This document shows, piece after piece, positions 40,697-48,939 of a stretch of 64,000 bases of DNA. The stretch is taken from positions 1 to 64,000 of the forward strand of contig WRLG01000005.1 of assembly GCA_009777725.1 (NCBI GenBank), given 5' to 3'. The notes below the pieces were generated by a model. That model searched no databases. It saw only the letters and a program-made list of their open reading frames with translations, and was not told the origin of the DNA. Position numbers and translations under genes: made by a program. Origin of the DNA: Oscillospiraceae bacterium (GTDB taxonomy: Bacteria; Bacillota; Clostridia; Oscillospirales; Ruminococcaceae). Positions within the stretch are counted from its first letter, which is position 1. Every line of letters begins with the position of its first letter.

Positions 40697-41296
40697 ATGA
40701 TTCCGAAAATAAAGATATGCGGGTTATCCCGCGCTGCCGATATTGAATATGTCAACTCCGAAAAGCCCGATTATATAGGGTTTGTGTTCGCCGAAAGCCG
40801 CCGTAAGGTTACGTTTGAACAGGCTTTGAAGTTGCGCGAAAAGCTTAACCCCGATATGATACCCGTTGGGGTTTTTGTAAATGAGGCGATAGAGAATATA
40901 CTGCAGTTTACGAAAAGCGGCGTTATAGATATGGTACAGCTTCACGGCGCGGAGGATGAGGAGTATATCCGAAAACTGAAATCATTGAGCGGGGTTGCCG
41001 TAATAAAAGCCGTCCCCATTCAAAATAAAGGCGACGCGCAAAGCTTTGACAATACCGCCGCCGATTATCTGCTCTTAGACAATAAAAGCGGCGGAACAGG
41101 GCAGAGCTTTGACTGGGATTTAATAGGCGAACTGAAAAAGCCGTTTTTTCTAGCGGGCGGGCTAACCGTTGATAACGCGGCTCATGCCGCCGCTAAGGTT
41201 AAGCCATTCGCGCTGGACGTATCAAGCGGGGTCGAAACGAACGGGGTTAAGGATTTTGAGAAGATTAGGGAGTTTATCGGGCGGGTATTAATATAG
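40697..41296 (+). CDS. trpF: Phosphoribosylanthranilate isomerase
   Basis: Isomerises PRA to CdRP, the step before TrpC. 199 residues. KIKICGLSRAADIEY holds the catalytic Cys7; DMVQLHGAEDEEYI, LLLDNKSGGTGQSFDW with the catalytic Asp, FLAGGLTVDNA and ALDVSSGVET are standard. An AAAAGGACACG site precedes ATG 40697; there is no clear promoter of its own. trpB and trpA do not follow; a convergent pfk gene does. Confidence 0.95.
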   Translation: MIPKIKICGLSRAADIEYVNSEKPDYIGFVFAESRRKVTFEQALKLREKLNPDMIPVGVFVNEAIENILQFTKSGVIDMVQLHGAEDEEYIRKLKSLSGVAVIKAVPIQNKGDAQSFDNTAADYLLLDNKSGGTGQSFDWDLIGELKKPFFLAGGLTVDNAAHAAAKVKPFALDVSSGVETNGVKDFEKIREFIGRVLI

Positions 41297-41328
41297 CACG
41301 CGCCCCCGTAACATTCGGGAGCGCGCCT
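41297..41328. terminator. GC hairpin between trpF and pfk
   Basis: GCGCCCCCG pairs imperfectly with CGGGAGCGC around seven bases, between the convergent trpF and pfk stops. No strong T-run on either side; terminator role is only likely from place. Confidence 0.4.
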
Positions 41329-41356
41329 CTGCATCGGTTTGAAAAGTCGGTTCAAA

Positions 41357-42415
41357 CTAATCCCCCAGCGAAATCCCCAAAGCCCTTGCCTGCGCTAAAA
41401 CCTCGCAATCAAGCGGTATTGCTTTCAGCTTACCGGCGACATCGTCCAGCGGAACGGAAACTATCGAGGTTCCCTTTAGCGCGACCATGCGCCCGAATTT
41501 CTTTTTCAATATAAGCTCCGCCGCTTTCACACCCAAGCGGGTGCAGAATACGCGGTCGGTCGGAGTGGGCTCTCCGCCCCTTTGGAAATGCCCCGGCATT
41601 AAAAAGCGCACATCCTGCTCCAAGTGCTCTGACAGTTTAGCGACAAGGCGCGTTCCTGCGGTTGAACCTGCGGGGAACTTGCGCTCTTTTTTCGGCGTTG
41701 AAGCCTCGGATTTTGAGAGCGCGCCTTCGGCTATGGCTATAATTGAAAACTTTTTGCCCTGCTTGTTGCGCTTCTCAATCACTTTAAGCACCTTTTGGGT
41801 TTCATAAGGAATTTCGGGGAGCAAAATTACATCCGCGCCCCCTCCTATTCCGGCGTATAAAGCCATCCAGCCAACCTTATGCCCCATAATTTCAACGACA
41901 AATATTCTGCCGTGCGAAGCGGCGGTAGTATGAACGGCATCCAGAAATTCAGCGGCTTTTGCTACGGCACTGTCAAAGCCGAAAGTGCAGTCAGTCCCAT
42001 ATACATCATTGTCAATGGTCTTTGGCAGGGTTACAACATTTACGCCGTTCTGGCTTAACAGATGAGCGGTTTTATGCGTGCCGTTGCCGCCTAAAATTAC
42101 CAAGGCGTCAAAATTTTCATTTTTATAGTTGTTAACCATCATGGTCAGCTTGTCGATATTATTCTCATTAATATCCCGCATTTTTTTGAACGGCTGGCGT
42201 GAAGTGCCGAGGATTGTGCCGCCCTCGCGGAGAATCCCCGAAAATTCGCCGGGCTCCATTTTGCGCCATATTCCCGAAATCAGTCCGTGATAGCCGTCCT
42301 GAATTCCGTAAACCTCCACATCGGGAACTGCGTTAAAAAGAGTTTTGGCAACTCCTCTTAAAGAAGCATTCAGCCCTTGGCAATCTCCTCCGCTTGTAAG
42401 TAATCCAACTTTCAT
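41357..42415 (-). CDS. pfkA: 6-phosphofructokinase
   Basis: Phosphorylates fructose 6-phosphate in glycolysis; cytoplasmic. 352 residues. LTSGGDCQGLNASLRG, GGTILGTSRQPF, ILGGNGTHKTAH, PKTIDNDVYGTDCTFG and PGHFQRGGEPTPTDR are conserved. The nucleotide-site Gly is kept (GGNGT), which goes with ATP rather than pyrophosphate, while the Lys of PKTIDND is the residue usual in PPi-using and group III enzymes. So it belongs to the mixed group; ATP is the better guess. AAAGGATG site. Likely transcribed with ppk1 upstream. Confidence 0.9.
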   Translation of the reverse strand: MKVGLLTSGGDCQGLNASLRGVAKTLFNAVPDVEVYGIQDGYHGLISGIWRKMEPGEFSGILREGGTILGTSRQPFKKMRDINENNIDKLTMMVNNYKNENFDALVILGGNGTHKTAHLLSQNGVNVVTLPKTIDNDVYGTDCTFGFDSAVAKAAEFLDAVHTTAASHGRIFVVEIMGHKVGWMALYAGIGGGADVILLPEIPYETQKVLKVIEKRNKQGKKFSIIAIAEGALSKSEASTPKKERKFPAGSTAGTRLVAKLSEHLEQDVRFLMPGHFQRGGEPTPTDRVFCTRLGVKAAELILKKKFGRMVALKGTSIVSVPLDDVAGKLKAIPLDCEVLAQARALGISLGD

Positions 42416-42429
42416 TTAAATCATCCTTT

Positions 42430-44448
42430 CTAATCGTTTTGCAAGAGTAACAGCTGGGAATTGACGGGCTTGCCTCTTCTCTTCACGCGCTTGTATTCAC
42501 CATCGCTACCCATCTCCCAAGCGTTGGTATTGTCCCTCCACATCAGCTTGATTACCTCGCTGATACGTGCTTTTATCAGTGCGTCCTCCACGGGGAAAAC
42601 GACCTCCACCCGCCGCTCCAGATTTCGCGGCATAAGGTCGGCACTGCCCATATACATCAGCGGCTCACCTGCGTTTTCAAATATAAAAATCCGCGAATGT
42701 TCCAAAAACCTGCCGACAATGCTCCTCACCCTTATGCTTTCACTTACGCCCTCCACCCCGGGCACGAGACTGCAAATCCCGCGTACCAAAAGTTTAACTT
42801 CAACCCCCGCTGAGGAAGCTTCGTATAGCTTCAATACAATATCGCTGTCCAAAATCGAATTTACCTTTATGCTGATTCCGCAAGGACAGCCTTTTTTAGC
42901 GTTTTGTATTTCACCCTCAATAAGCTCTAAGAAAAAATTTTTCAGATTTTCCGGGGCAACGGCAAGCTTATTGTATTGCGGAGGCGCGGAAAAACCGGTT
43001 AAATGGTTAAAAAGAGCCGAAGCATCCGCGCCGAAAGCGGGGCGGCAGGTGAACATGCCTATATCCGTATAGATTCTGGCGGTGGCATCGTTATAATTTC
43101 CGGTGGAAAGGTGCAGGTAACGCCGAATCCCGTCCTCTTCCCGCCTTACTGCCAATGTCACCTTGCAGTGCGTTTTAAGCCCGGTTAAGCCGTATATTAC
43201 GTGGCATCCCGCCCGCTCCAGCTGCGTTGCCCATTGGATATTATTTTCCTCGTCAAACCGCGCCTTCAGTTCAACCAAAACCGTAACCTGCTTGCCCGCT
43301 TCAGCCGCCTGTTCAAGCGCGGCTATAATTTTACTTTTTCCGCTGACCCTGTAAAGCGTTTGCTTAATGGCAAGGACATTGGGGTCGGCGGCGGCGGCTT
43401 TGATAAAATTCACCACATGGTCAAAGCTCTCGTAAGGGTGGTGGAGAATACGGTCGCCCTCGCGAATCAATTCAAATATATTGCCGCAATCTTCAAAATC
43501 CGCCGCCGCACGGGGGACAACGGGCTTGACCCGCAACTCGTCAAAGCCTTTGAGAAATGATATTTTCATAAGGGCGGTAAGGTCTAAAAACCCGGGCAGC
43601 TCAAATATATATTTCCTGCTGACGGGCAGTGTTTCGCGCAGGAAATCTTTCATTTTTTCATCAAAGCCCTCGCTTAATTCCAAGCGGATAGGTCTGCCGC
43701 GCTTACGCTTTTTGACGGTGCGCTTCATCTCCTCCAAAATATTGTCGGTATCCTCGTCCGCGTCAAAATCCGCGCTTCGCGTAATTCTGAAACAACCGTG
43801 TGCCTTTATTTCATGCAGATTGCAAATATCGGCAAGGCGGTCAATAATCAATTCCTCCAAGGGTAAAAACTGCTTTGCGCCTTCGCAATCCCCATCGCTC
43901 GGCAGGGCGACAAATCGCGGCAGAATAGAGGGAACTTGGATAACCGAATAAAGTATTTTCCCCTCGCTGTCGCGCATCCGCACGCCGATATTCAGCGTCT
44001 TATTTGCAAGGAAAGGAAACGGTCTGCCCGGGTCAATTGCCAGCGGGGTAATGACAGGCAGAATTTCATCTTCAAAATAATTCTTAACCCAAGCTCGCTG
44101 ACTGTCGCTCAGCTCGTCCGATTTTAAGAAAAATAACCCACATTCCCTTAAATCGCTCAATATCTCGGTTAAATATTCCGTCTGCTTTTGCTGAAACAAC
44201 CGCGTTCTGTCTAAAATCTTTTCAAGCTGTTCGCCCGGGGTCAAGCCCGCGGCATCTGCCTTTAAAACGCTTTTGCGGTCGTTTAGGTAAGAAATTCGGA
44301 CCATAAAAAATTCGTCCAGATTTGAAGCGGTAATCGCTAAAAATTTAAGCCTCTCCAACGGAAGCGAATCAGGAGTCTTTGCGGCTTCCGCTAAAACCCG
44401 CTCGTTAAATTTTAACCAGCTCAACTCCCTGCTGATAAACGGCATCAT
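42430..44448 (-). CDS. ppk: Polyphosphate kinase 1
   Basis: Reversibly builds polyphosphate from ATP; membrane-associated tetramer. 672 residues, the usual size. N-terminal FISRELSWLKFNERVLAEA, NLDEFFMVRISYL; the phosphorylated His is in YLHLSTGNYND (about residue 446), and the second catalytic His in FLEHSRIFIFEN. All expected regions are present. It lies 14 bp upstream of pfk, and 313 bp after the Ppx-like gene, a gap filled with repeats. Confidence 0.95.
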   Translation of the reverse strand: MMPFISRELSWLKFNERVLAEAAKTPDSLPLERLKFLAITASNLDEFFMVRISYLNDRKSVLKADAAGLTPGEQLEKILDRTRLFQQKQTEYLTEILSDLRECGLFFLKSDELSDSQRAWVKNYFEDEILPVITPLAIDPGRPFPFLANKTLNIGVRMRDSEGKILYSVIQVPSILPRFVALPSDGDCEGAKQFLPLEELIIDRLADICNLHEIKAHGCFRITRSADFDADEDTDNILEEMKRTVKKRKRGRPIRLELSEGFDEKMKDFLRETLPVSRKYIFELPGFLDLTALMKISFLKGFDELRVKPVVPRAAADFEDCGNIFELIREGDRILHHPYESFDHVVNFIKAAAADPNVLAIKQTLYRVSGKSKIIAALEQAAEAGKQVTVLVELKARFDEENNIQWATQLERAGCHVIYGLTGLKTHCKVTLAVRREEDGIRRYLHLSTGNYNDATARIYTDIGMFTCRPAFGADASALFNHLTGFSAPPQYNKLAVAPENLKNFFLELIEGEIQNAKKGCPCGISIKVNSILDSDIVLKLYEASSAGVEVKLLVRGICSLVPGVEGVSESIRVRSIVGRFLEHSRIFIFENAGEPLMYMGSADLMPRNLERRVEVVFPVEDALIKARISEVIKLMWRDNTNAWEMGSDGEYKRVKRRGKPVNSQLLLLQND

Positions 44449-44761
44449 ATTATCAACCCTTTTTTACAATTTACAATTGACAATGTACAATTGACAATTT
44501 ATGTGTCAGCTTCGCCGACGGATTTAAAATAGCTCCACCTCTGTGCAATAAGGCTTGTAGGGGACAGGCTTGCCTGTCCCGCCAATAGCGAAATAATGCG
44601 TTTTTTTTTACGGGACGGGCAAGCCCGTCCCCTACAGAATAAAAATTCTGACCTATTGCACAGGTGGAAATAGTTTAGCTAAGCATGTAGTTTAATTGTT
44701 AAAATAAACTACTATAATGTTACGCCAAGGGCGTAACTCCTTAATTGTACATTGTTAATTG
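44449..44761. repeat. Repeat-filled gap between ppx-like and ppk genes
   Basis: This 313-bp gap holds no gene. In order: heptads 44463-44500; module A (reverse) 44503-44527; the complete MITE-like element 44534-44667; an AT-rich stretch with a TAGTTTA...TAAACTA inverted repeat (about 44679-44713); module B (reverse) 44716-44748; heptads 44741-44775. No promoter in it was clear, so ppk may be read from upstream. Confidence 0.75.
44534..44667. mobile_element. MITE-like palindromic element, complete copy
   Basis: 134 bp. Ends are inverted repeats: CCACCTCTGTGCAATAAGG at the left and CCTATTGCACAGGTGG at the right. Two GC-rich hairpins in mirror order, GGGGACAGGC/GCCTGTCCC and GGGACGGGC/GCCCGTCCC, each bounded by TGTAGGGG or CCCCTACA, flank CGCCAATAGCGAAATAATGCG and a T-run. 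AAATAG occurs just outside both ends, a possible but imperfect target duplication. Half copies at 236-292 and 25253-25325. No coding capacity. Confidence 0.65.
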
Positions 44762-46306
44762 TCAATTGTTAATTACATATATATTGTCAACCTTTAGTTT
44801 AGGCGTTATCCCGAATATATCTCTGAAAAGCTCTGCTCTGTGGTTGAAAGCCCATTGCTCCAGAGTATAATCCTTTAGGATTTGAACGGAAATAACCAAG
44901 CTGTCATCGTCATGTGTAATATCTATTATTTTTGCTTTTTGCATATGCGAGAAGTCAAAGGCATCCGCAAGGCGCGCAATGGCGTGCATTTTAGCGGCGA
45001 CTAACGCGTCGTCACTGCAAAGCATACCGGCTCTCACAGCGGCATCGGGGGTTATGCCGGGCAGGCTTTGGGGCGCGATAATACTGGCGGCAAGCATGGT
45101 TTCGCGAGAGCAAAGACCATGTATGTGCGCGCTTTTCACCAGATAAAAGGCGGCTTCCTGCGCGTTATCCGAATTGACATAATGCCCCGCTTCATGCAGA
45201 ATACAGGCAATATGTAAAAGGAGGCTTTGCATTTTAGTAAAGCCGAATACCTTTCTTAATTCTTTAAACAGCATAAGGGCGGCTTTAGAAACATATTCAC
45301 AGTGCTTTTCATCGCACCCGTAGCGCAGAGCAAGGTCTAAAGCGGAGGAAACCGCTCCGTTGTGGAGACGTTCAATGTGTTTTTTCCGTGCATCGGGTTG
45401 CAAAATGGTATCCAGCATAGCACCTGCAAGGTTAACTCTGACACAAACCAGCTTGTCCGCGTTAGTCGCCCGTAAAATAACGGCAAGCAGAGTAATCATA
45501 GAGTATAAGTTTTCGCCCTGCTGCGCGTTAAGCCGATGCTTGCGGCAGATTTGCGCCTCTGAGAGAGAGCGGTGCGATTCATAAATTTCAAGCATTGCTT
45601 TACGGTCTATTTCAACCTCGCCGCTGTCGGACTTTAATTTTAATAATTTGTAAATCGGCTGTAAATCCCCCACGCCGAAAACGACCCGTTTCGCTTTAAG
45701 CAAATCCCGCATCCGATTCCCTTTAGATAAGACCGTGTGCAGATACTCCTCCGCCATACAATCGGTATGTCTGGAGAAATCGGAGGCTTCGTGAAGCATT
45801 TCGCTGATTTTTAAAAGCCCCGTCTGCAAGCTGTGTGTAAGCGCGGCTCCGCCGGCTTTCAGAAGTTCAAAGTCGGTCGCACCCATTCCGCCGTAAACAT
45901 AGAGCGTTTCCGGCGCGCGCGCCTTATCTCCGGCTTTCAGTGCGCCTGTCAGAAGAGTGCCGACTTCATTATCTTCGAGCACCTTAACTTCAAGCTTATT
46001 TCTTGTAGAAATATAGTCTAAAATATACGCCTGATTGACGGCTTCGCGCAATGCCGTGGTGGCAATGGCGTGAACGGACGTAATCCCGTATTCCCGCGCC
46101 TTTTCGCAAAATCCGTTTAGGACACCCGAAAGAGAACGCGCCGTGTCTGAAGATATAACGCCGGAGGAAAAAACCTCCTTTCCCATCTGGGTTGGTTTTT
46201 CCAGCATATCAAGCTCGGTAATCTTCTCCCCGTCCCATTGCGATACGTGCATCCTTACTACGCTGGAGCCGATGTCAATAACGGCGGCTACCCTGCATTT
46301 ACGCAT
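44762..46306 (-). CDS. Divergent Ppx/GppA-family phosphatase
   Basis: 514 residues. N-terminal AAVIDIGSSVVRMHV is the first phosphate loop of the ASKHA fold, followed by ATTALREAVN. EDNEVGTLLTGAL keeps the Glu of the usual EEAR motif. The second loop, normally DIGGGSTE, reads VYGGMGATD and lacks the Asp. The C-terminal HD-like half (LLLHIACILHEAGHYVN) is present. Family members cut polyphosphate ends or pppGpp. The changed loop means either altered activity or a regulatory role. It lies between the PPK2 and PPK1 genes. Stop codon falls in heptad DNA. Confidence 0.82.
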   Translation of the reverse strand: MRKCRVAAVIDIGSSVVRMHVSQWDGEKITELDMLEKPTQMGKEVFSSGVISSDTARSLSGVLNGFCEKAREYGITSVHAIATTALREAVNQAYILDYISTRNKLEVKVLEDNEVGTLLTGALKAGDKARAPETLYVYGGMGATDFELLKAGGAALTHSLQTGLLKISEMLHEASDFSRHTDCMAEEYLHTVLSKGNRMRDLLKAKRVVFGVGDLQPIYKLLKLKSDSGEVEIDRKAMLEIYESHRSLSEAQICRKHRLNAQQGENLYSMITLLAVILRATNADKLVCVRVNLAGAMLDTILQPDARKKHIERLHNGAVSSALDLALRYGCDEKHCEYVSKAALMLFKELRKVFGFTKMQSLLLHIACILHEAGHYVNSDNAQEAAFYLVKSAHIHGLCSRETMLAASIIAPQSLPGITPDAAVRAGMLCSDDALVAAKMHAIARLADAFDFSHMQKAKIIDITHDDDSLVISVQILKDYTLEQWAFNHRAELFRDIFGITPKLKVDNIYVINN

Positions 46307-46315
46307 ATGCCACGG

Positions 46316-47185
46316 TCATCCTTTCATAAGTTTTTTCTTAGCCTCGGCAAGTGAATCCTCCTGCTCCGATGTAATGGACGGATACGCGGGGTTGAGCTCT
46401 TTCATGACATCAAGCAGTATTTCGGAAATAACCGCCCTTGTATAAGGCTTTTTATCGGCGGGTACAATGTACCACGGGCTTTTTTCCGCGGCGGTTGCTT
46501 CAATCGCCGATTGATAGGCTTCTTGATAATCGTCCCAATATCCCCGTTCGCGCAGGTCCGCATCGGAGAATTTCCAATTTTTATCCTTTTCATCTATGCG
46601 CTTCAAAAATCGCTTGCGCTGTGTTTCCTTAGACAGGTGCAGGAAAATTTTTACGGTGACAATGCCGTTCTCCCATAGATATTCCTCGAAATTTTTAATC
46701 TGTCTGTAACGCTTCTCAATCGTATCCTCGGCTTTACAGCGTTCGGCTATATTTAATTTTTCATAAAGCTTATGCACCTTTACCACCAATACGTCCTCAT
46801 AGTAGGAGCGGTTGAAGATTGCTATTTTCCCTCTCTCCGGCAATTTTTTAACTGCCCGCCAAAGATAATCGTGCGAAAGCTCCTTAGGCGATGGTTGCTT
46901 GAAGCTGTGAACGTGAACCCCCTGCGGATTTATGCCGCTCATGACGTGCTTGATTGCACCGTCCTTACCTGCGGCATCCATTGCCTGAAAGATAATTAAG
47001 AGCCCGCTTTTCCCTTGGGCGTATAATTTACTTTGAAGCTCTGAAAGCTCGGCTGTATTGCGCGCCATAATGCTTTGCGTGTCCTCGGGGTTAAAGCTTG
47101 ACGGGGGCTTGGTGTCAAAGCTTTTTAAATCAAATTTCCGCTCCCCTGTAACCTTATATTTTTGAATATCCATAAACACGACCAT
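46316..47185 (-). CDS. ppk2: Polyphosphate kinase 2 family protein
   Basis: Transfers phosphate between polyphosphate and nucleotides. About 289 residues from ATG 47185. Walker A IIFQAMDAAGKDGAIKHV, Walker B IFNRSYYEDVLVV, lid region with KRIDEKDKNWKFSDADL. Short single-domain PPK2 of the class I or III type. Start is uncertain: frames open at TTG 47254, ATG 47185 and ATG 47173, none with a strong site, and the ATG at 47185 lies in a hairpin (47181-47222). First gene of the polyphosphate operon with a consensus promoter at 47286-47314. Confidence 0.88.
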   Translation of the reverse strand: MVVFMDIQKYKVTGERKFDLKSFDTKPPSSFNPEDTQSIMARNTAELSELQSKLYAQGKSGLLIIFQAMDAAGKDGAIKHVMSGINPQGVHVHSFKQPSPKELSHDYLWRAVKKLPERGKIAIFNRSYYEDVLVVKVHKLYEKLNIAERCKAEDTIEKRYRQIKNFEEYLWENGIVTVKIFLHLSKETQRKRFLKRIDEKDKNWKFSDADLRERGYWDDYQEAYQSAIEATAAEKSPWYIVPADKKPYTRAVISEILLDVMKELNPAYPSITSEQEDSLAEAKKKLMKG

Positions 47186-47222
47186 GCTTCGTCTGCGTAT
47201 AAACGGTTTATGAAGCCGGCAT
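47181..47222 (-). promoter_or_regulatory. Hairpin covering the PPK2 start region
   Basis: On the minus strand ACCATGCCGGCTTC pairs with GAAGCATGGT (with a two-base bulge) around a loop of about 20 bases. The 3' arm contains ATG 47185; the 5' arm contains another ATG with a five-codon frame. It could control translation start. Confidence 0.4.
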
Positions 47223-47285
47223 GGTCTCGTTCCCCCTTTCGGTTTTGTTTTCAAGTTTTTTCAAACCTCTTCACCTTACCGTTAA

Positions 47286-47314
47286 ATTATACCACAGTTT
47301 TTACCGCGTGTCAA
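47286..47314 (-). promoter_or_regulatory. Sigma-A promoter of the polyphosphate operon
   Basis: Minus strand TTGACA (47314-47309), 17-bp spacer, TATAAT (47291-47286). Confidence 0.85.
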
Positions 47315-47407
47315 TTTATAAATACAAAAAAATGCAAACTTGTACTTTTTCAAAGCAAGTCCGCATATTATGATTATGATGTTAATAGAGAAAGAGGAGT
47401 TGTTTAT

Positions 47408-47968
47408 ATGAACGGCAAAAATTCATCTAAAGGAATTAAAATATTATTTTTCGCGATTTTAGCGGCACTTGCGTTAGCGGCGTTGTTTTTCTTCGGCAAA
47501 GCGAAAGAGGAAGTGGAGCAGGAGCAGGCACTTGCGATGAGCTCAAACGCGGAGAGAGTAAAATTTTTAAACGAGCAAGGCTTTATAGTCAACCCCGACC
47601 CCATTTTAAAGGAGGACGTTGTAATCCCCTCCCAGATAAACGATACATATGCCGAATATGTGCGCCTGTTGACGGAGCAGGGCTTTAATATCAAACCCTA
47701 CATGGGCAGAACCGTCCTGCGCTTATCCTACGAGATTCTGAACTACCCCGATTTCCCCGAGGGAGTAACGGCGAACATGCTGATTGCCGATGACAGGCTA
47801 ATCGGCGGCGATATTTCAATGAGCGGCGAGAGCGGCTTTATCCGCCCCCTAATCTCAAACGGAACGCAAAACGAGCTTAGAACCCAAAACAGCTGCGGCA
47901 ACGAAGACTGTATAGAATGTTCACCCGATTGCACGGTTTGCGGTGATGGGTGTCAGTGCGGGCTTTAG
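47408..47968 (+). CDS. DUF4830-like membrane-anchored protein with Cys-rich tail
   Basis: 186 residues from ATG 47408 (AAAGAGGAG upstream). A single N-terminal transmembrane helix (residues 10-29), then a DUF4830-like domain: ERVKFLNEQGFIVNPDP, VVIPSQINDTYAEYVRLL, TVLRLSYEILNYPDFPEG, ADDRLIGGDISMSG. The end has seven Cys in 25 residues (SCGNEDCIECSPDCTVCGDGC), which is unusual for the family and could bind metal or form disulfides outside the cell. Function unknown. Confidence 0.75.
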   Translation: MNGKNSSKGIKILFFAILAALALAALFFFGKAKEEVEQEQALAMSSNAERVKFLNEQGFIVNPDPILKEDVVIPSQINDTYAEYVRLLTEQGFNIKPYMGRTVLRLSYEILNYPDFPEGVTANMLIADDRLIGGDISMSGESGFIRPLISNGTQNELRTQNSCGNEDCIECSPDCTVCGDGCQCGL

Positions 47969-47993
47969 ATATTAACTATTAAAGGTTAATTGT

Positions 47994-48341
47994 TTAAAGC
48001 CTATCAACCGGAATTTCCTCCCCATCCTCCCAGAGGCGTTCCAGATTGTAGAATTCTCTTTGCTCTTTATGGAATATGTGTATGACTATGTCGCTGTAGT
48101 CGAGGACTGTCCAGCCGTCTTTATTGCCGCCTTCAACATTTTTCGGCGTAATGCCGCACTCTTTCAGCTTAAATTCAAGCTCATCGGCAAGGGAGCGGGC
48201 GTGGGTTATGGAGGTACCTCCCGCTATAATGAAATAGTCCGCGATTATGGTTAAATCCCTTATGCCGATAACCCTTATGTCCTCGGCTTTTTTGCCGTCG
48301 AGAATTTTTACGGCAAGCTTTAAAATTTCGTTTTGCGTCAT
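47994..48341 (-). CDS. rsfS: Ribosome silencing factor RsfS
   Basis: 115 residues. Binds ribosomal protein uL14 and keeps subunits apart when nutrients are short. KKAEDIRVIGIRDLTIIADYFIIAGG, then DGWTVLDYSDIVIHIFHKEQREFYNLERLW are the family signature (quoted in parts: DYFIIAGG; LDYSDIVIHIF). Start overlaps the yqeK stop by 4 bp; last gene of the yhbY-nadD-yqeK-rsfS block. Confidence 0.95.
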   Translation of the reverse strand: MTQNEILKLAVKILDGKKAEDIRVIGIRDLTIIADYFIIAGGTSITHARSLADELEFKLKECGITPKNVEGGNKDGWTVLDYSDIVIHIFHKEQREFYNLERLWEDGEEIPVDRL

Positions 48342-48922
48342 GCTTTCAATTCCTTTCCGCTTTTTAATAGATAATAATTATATGCGTTTACCGTATTTTC
48401 CGGGATTAGTGAGCGTTCCTCAACAGTTTCGGTAATACAATAGCTGAATGCGTAAAGCATAGCCTTGTTTATATTTTTATACGCAAGCTTTCTCATATGC
48501 TTTAGGTCGGGGTAATCGCGGTCGGCTGAAATTAAATCCGCCAGATAGGTTATTTCTTCAAGCGCGCTCATGCCGCCTCTTCCCGTTGTGTGGAAACGAA
48601 CCGCGCAGAGCAAATCCTCATCCTTTATACCCAGCCTTTCCCTAATGTACCAAGCCCCCGCGGGTGCGTGATAAAGCTGAGGGATTTCAAGCTCTGCGGG
48701 GCATATGTCAGGTCCGCTTTTTTTCACCATTTCAAGCAGTTCGCCCTTTGGAAGCTCCTTGCATATATCGTGCAAAAGTCCTGTTAAATACGCCGTTTCG
48801 GGTGATGCGTTACCATAATGCCGCGCAAGCTTCCGCGCTTCTTCGGCTACATTTATGCTATGCTCAAACCGCTTGTCCCCAAGCATTGAGCGAACAATCC
48901 CGGTAAACTCCACAACCCCCAA
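48338..48922 (-). CDS. yqeK: YqeK: HD-domain Ap4A hydrolase
   Basis: 194 residues. HD-fold phosphohydrolase that splits diadenosine tetraphosphate symmetrically. RFEHSINVAEEARKLA supplies His; TGLLHDICKELP the HD pair; YHAPAGAWYI, FHTTGRGGMS and YLADLISADRD the remaining metal ligands. Normal length. Placed between nadD and rsfS as in most Firmicutes. Confidence 0.93.
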   Translation of the reverse strand: MGVVEFTGIVRSMLGDKRFEHSINVAEEARKLARHYGNASPETAYLTGLLHDICKELPKGELLEMVKKSGPDICPAELEIPQLYHAPAGAWYIRERLGIKDEDLLCAVRFHTTGRGGMSALEEITYLADLISADRDYPDLKHMRKLAYKNINKAMLYAFSYCITETVEERSLIPENTVNAYNYYLLKSGKELKA

Positions 48923-48939
48923 CTAAATCACCAGCTTTG

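Noticed and set aside
44527-44673. Clean target-site duplication around the MITE-like element
   Set aside because: AAATAG is on both sides, but two extra bases stand between the left copy and the terminal repeat, and the flanks are AT-rich, so chance cannot be ruled out.
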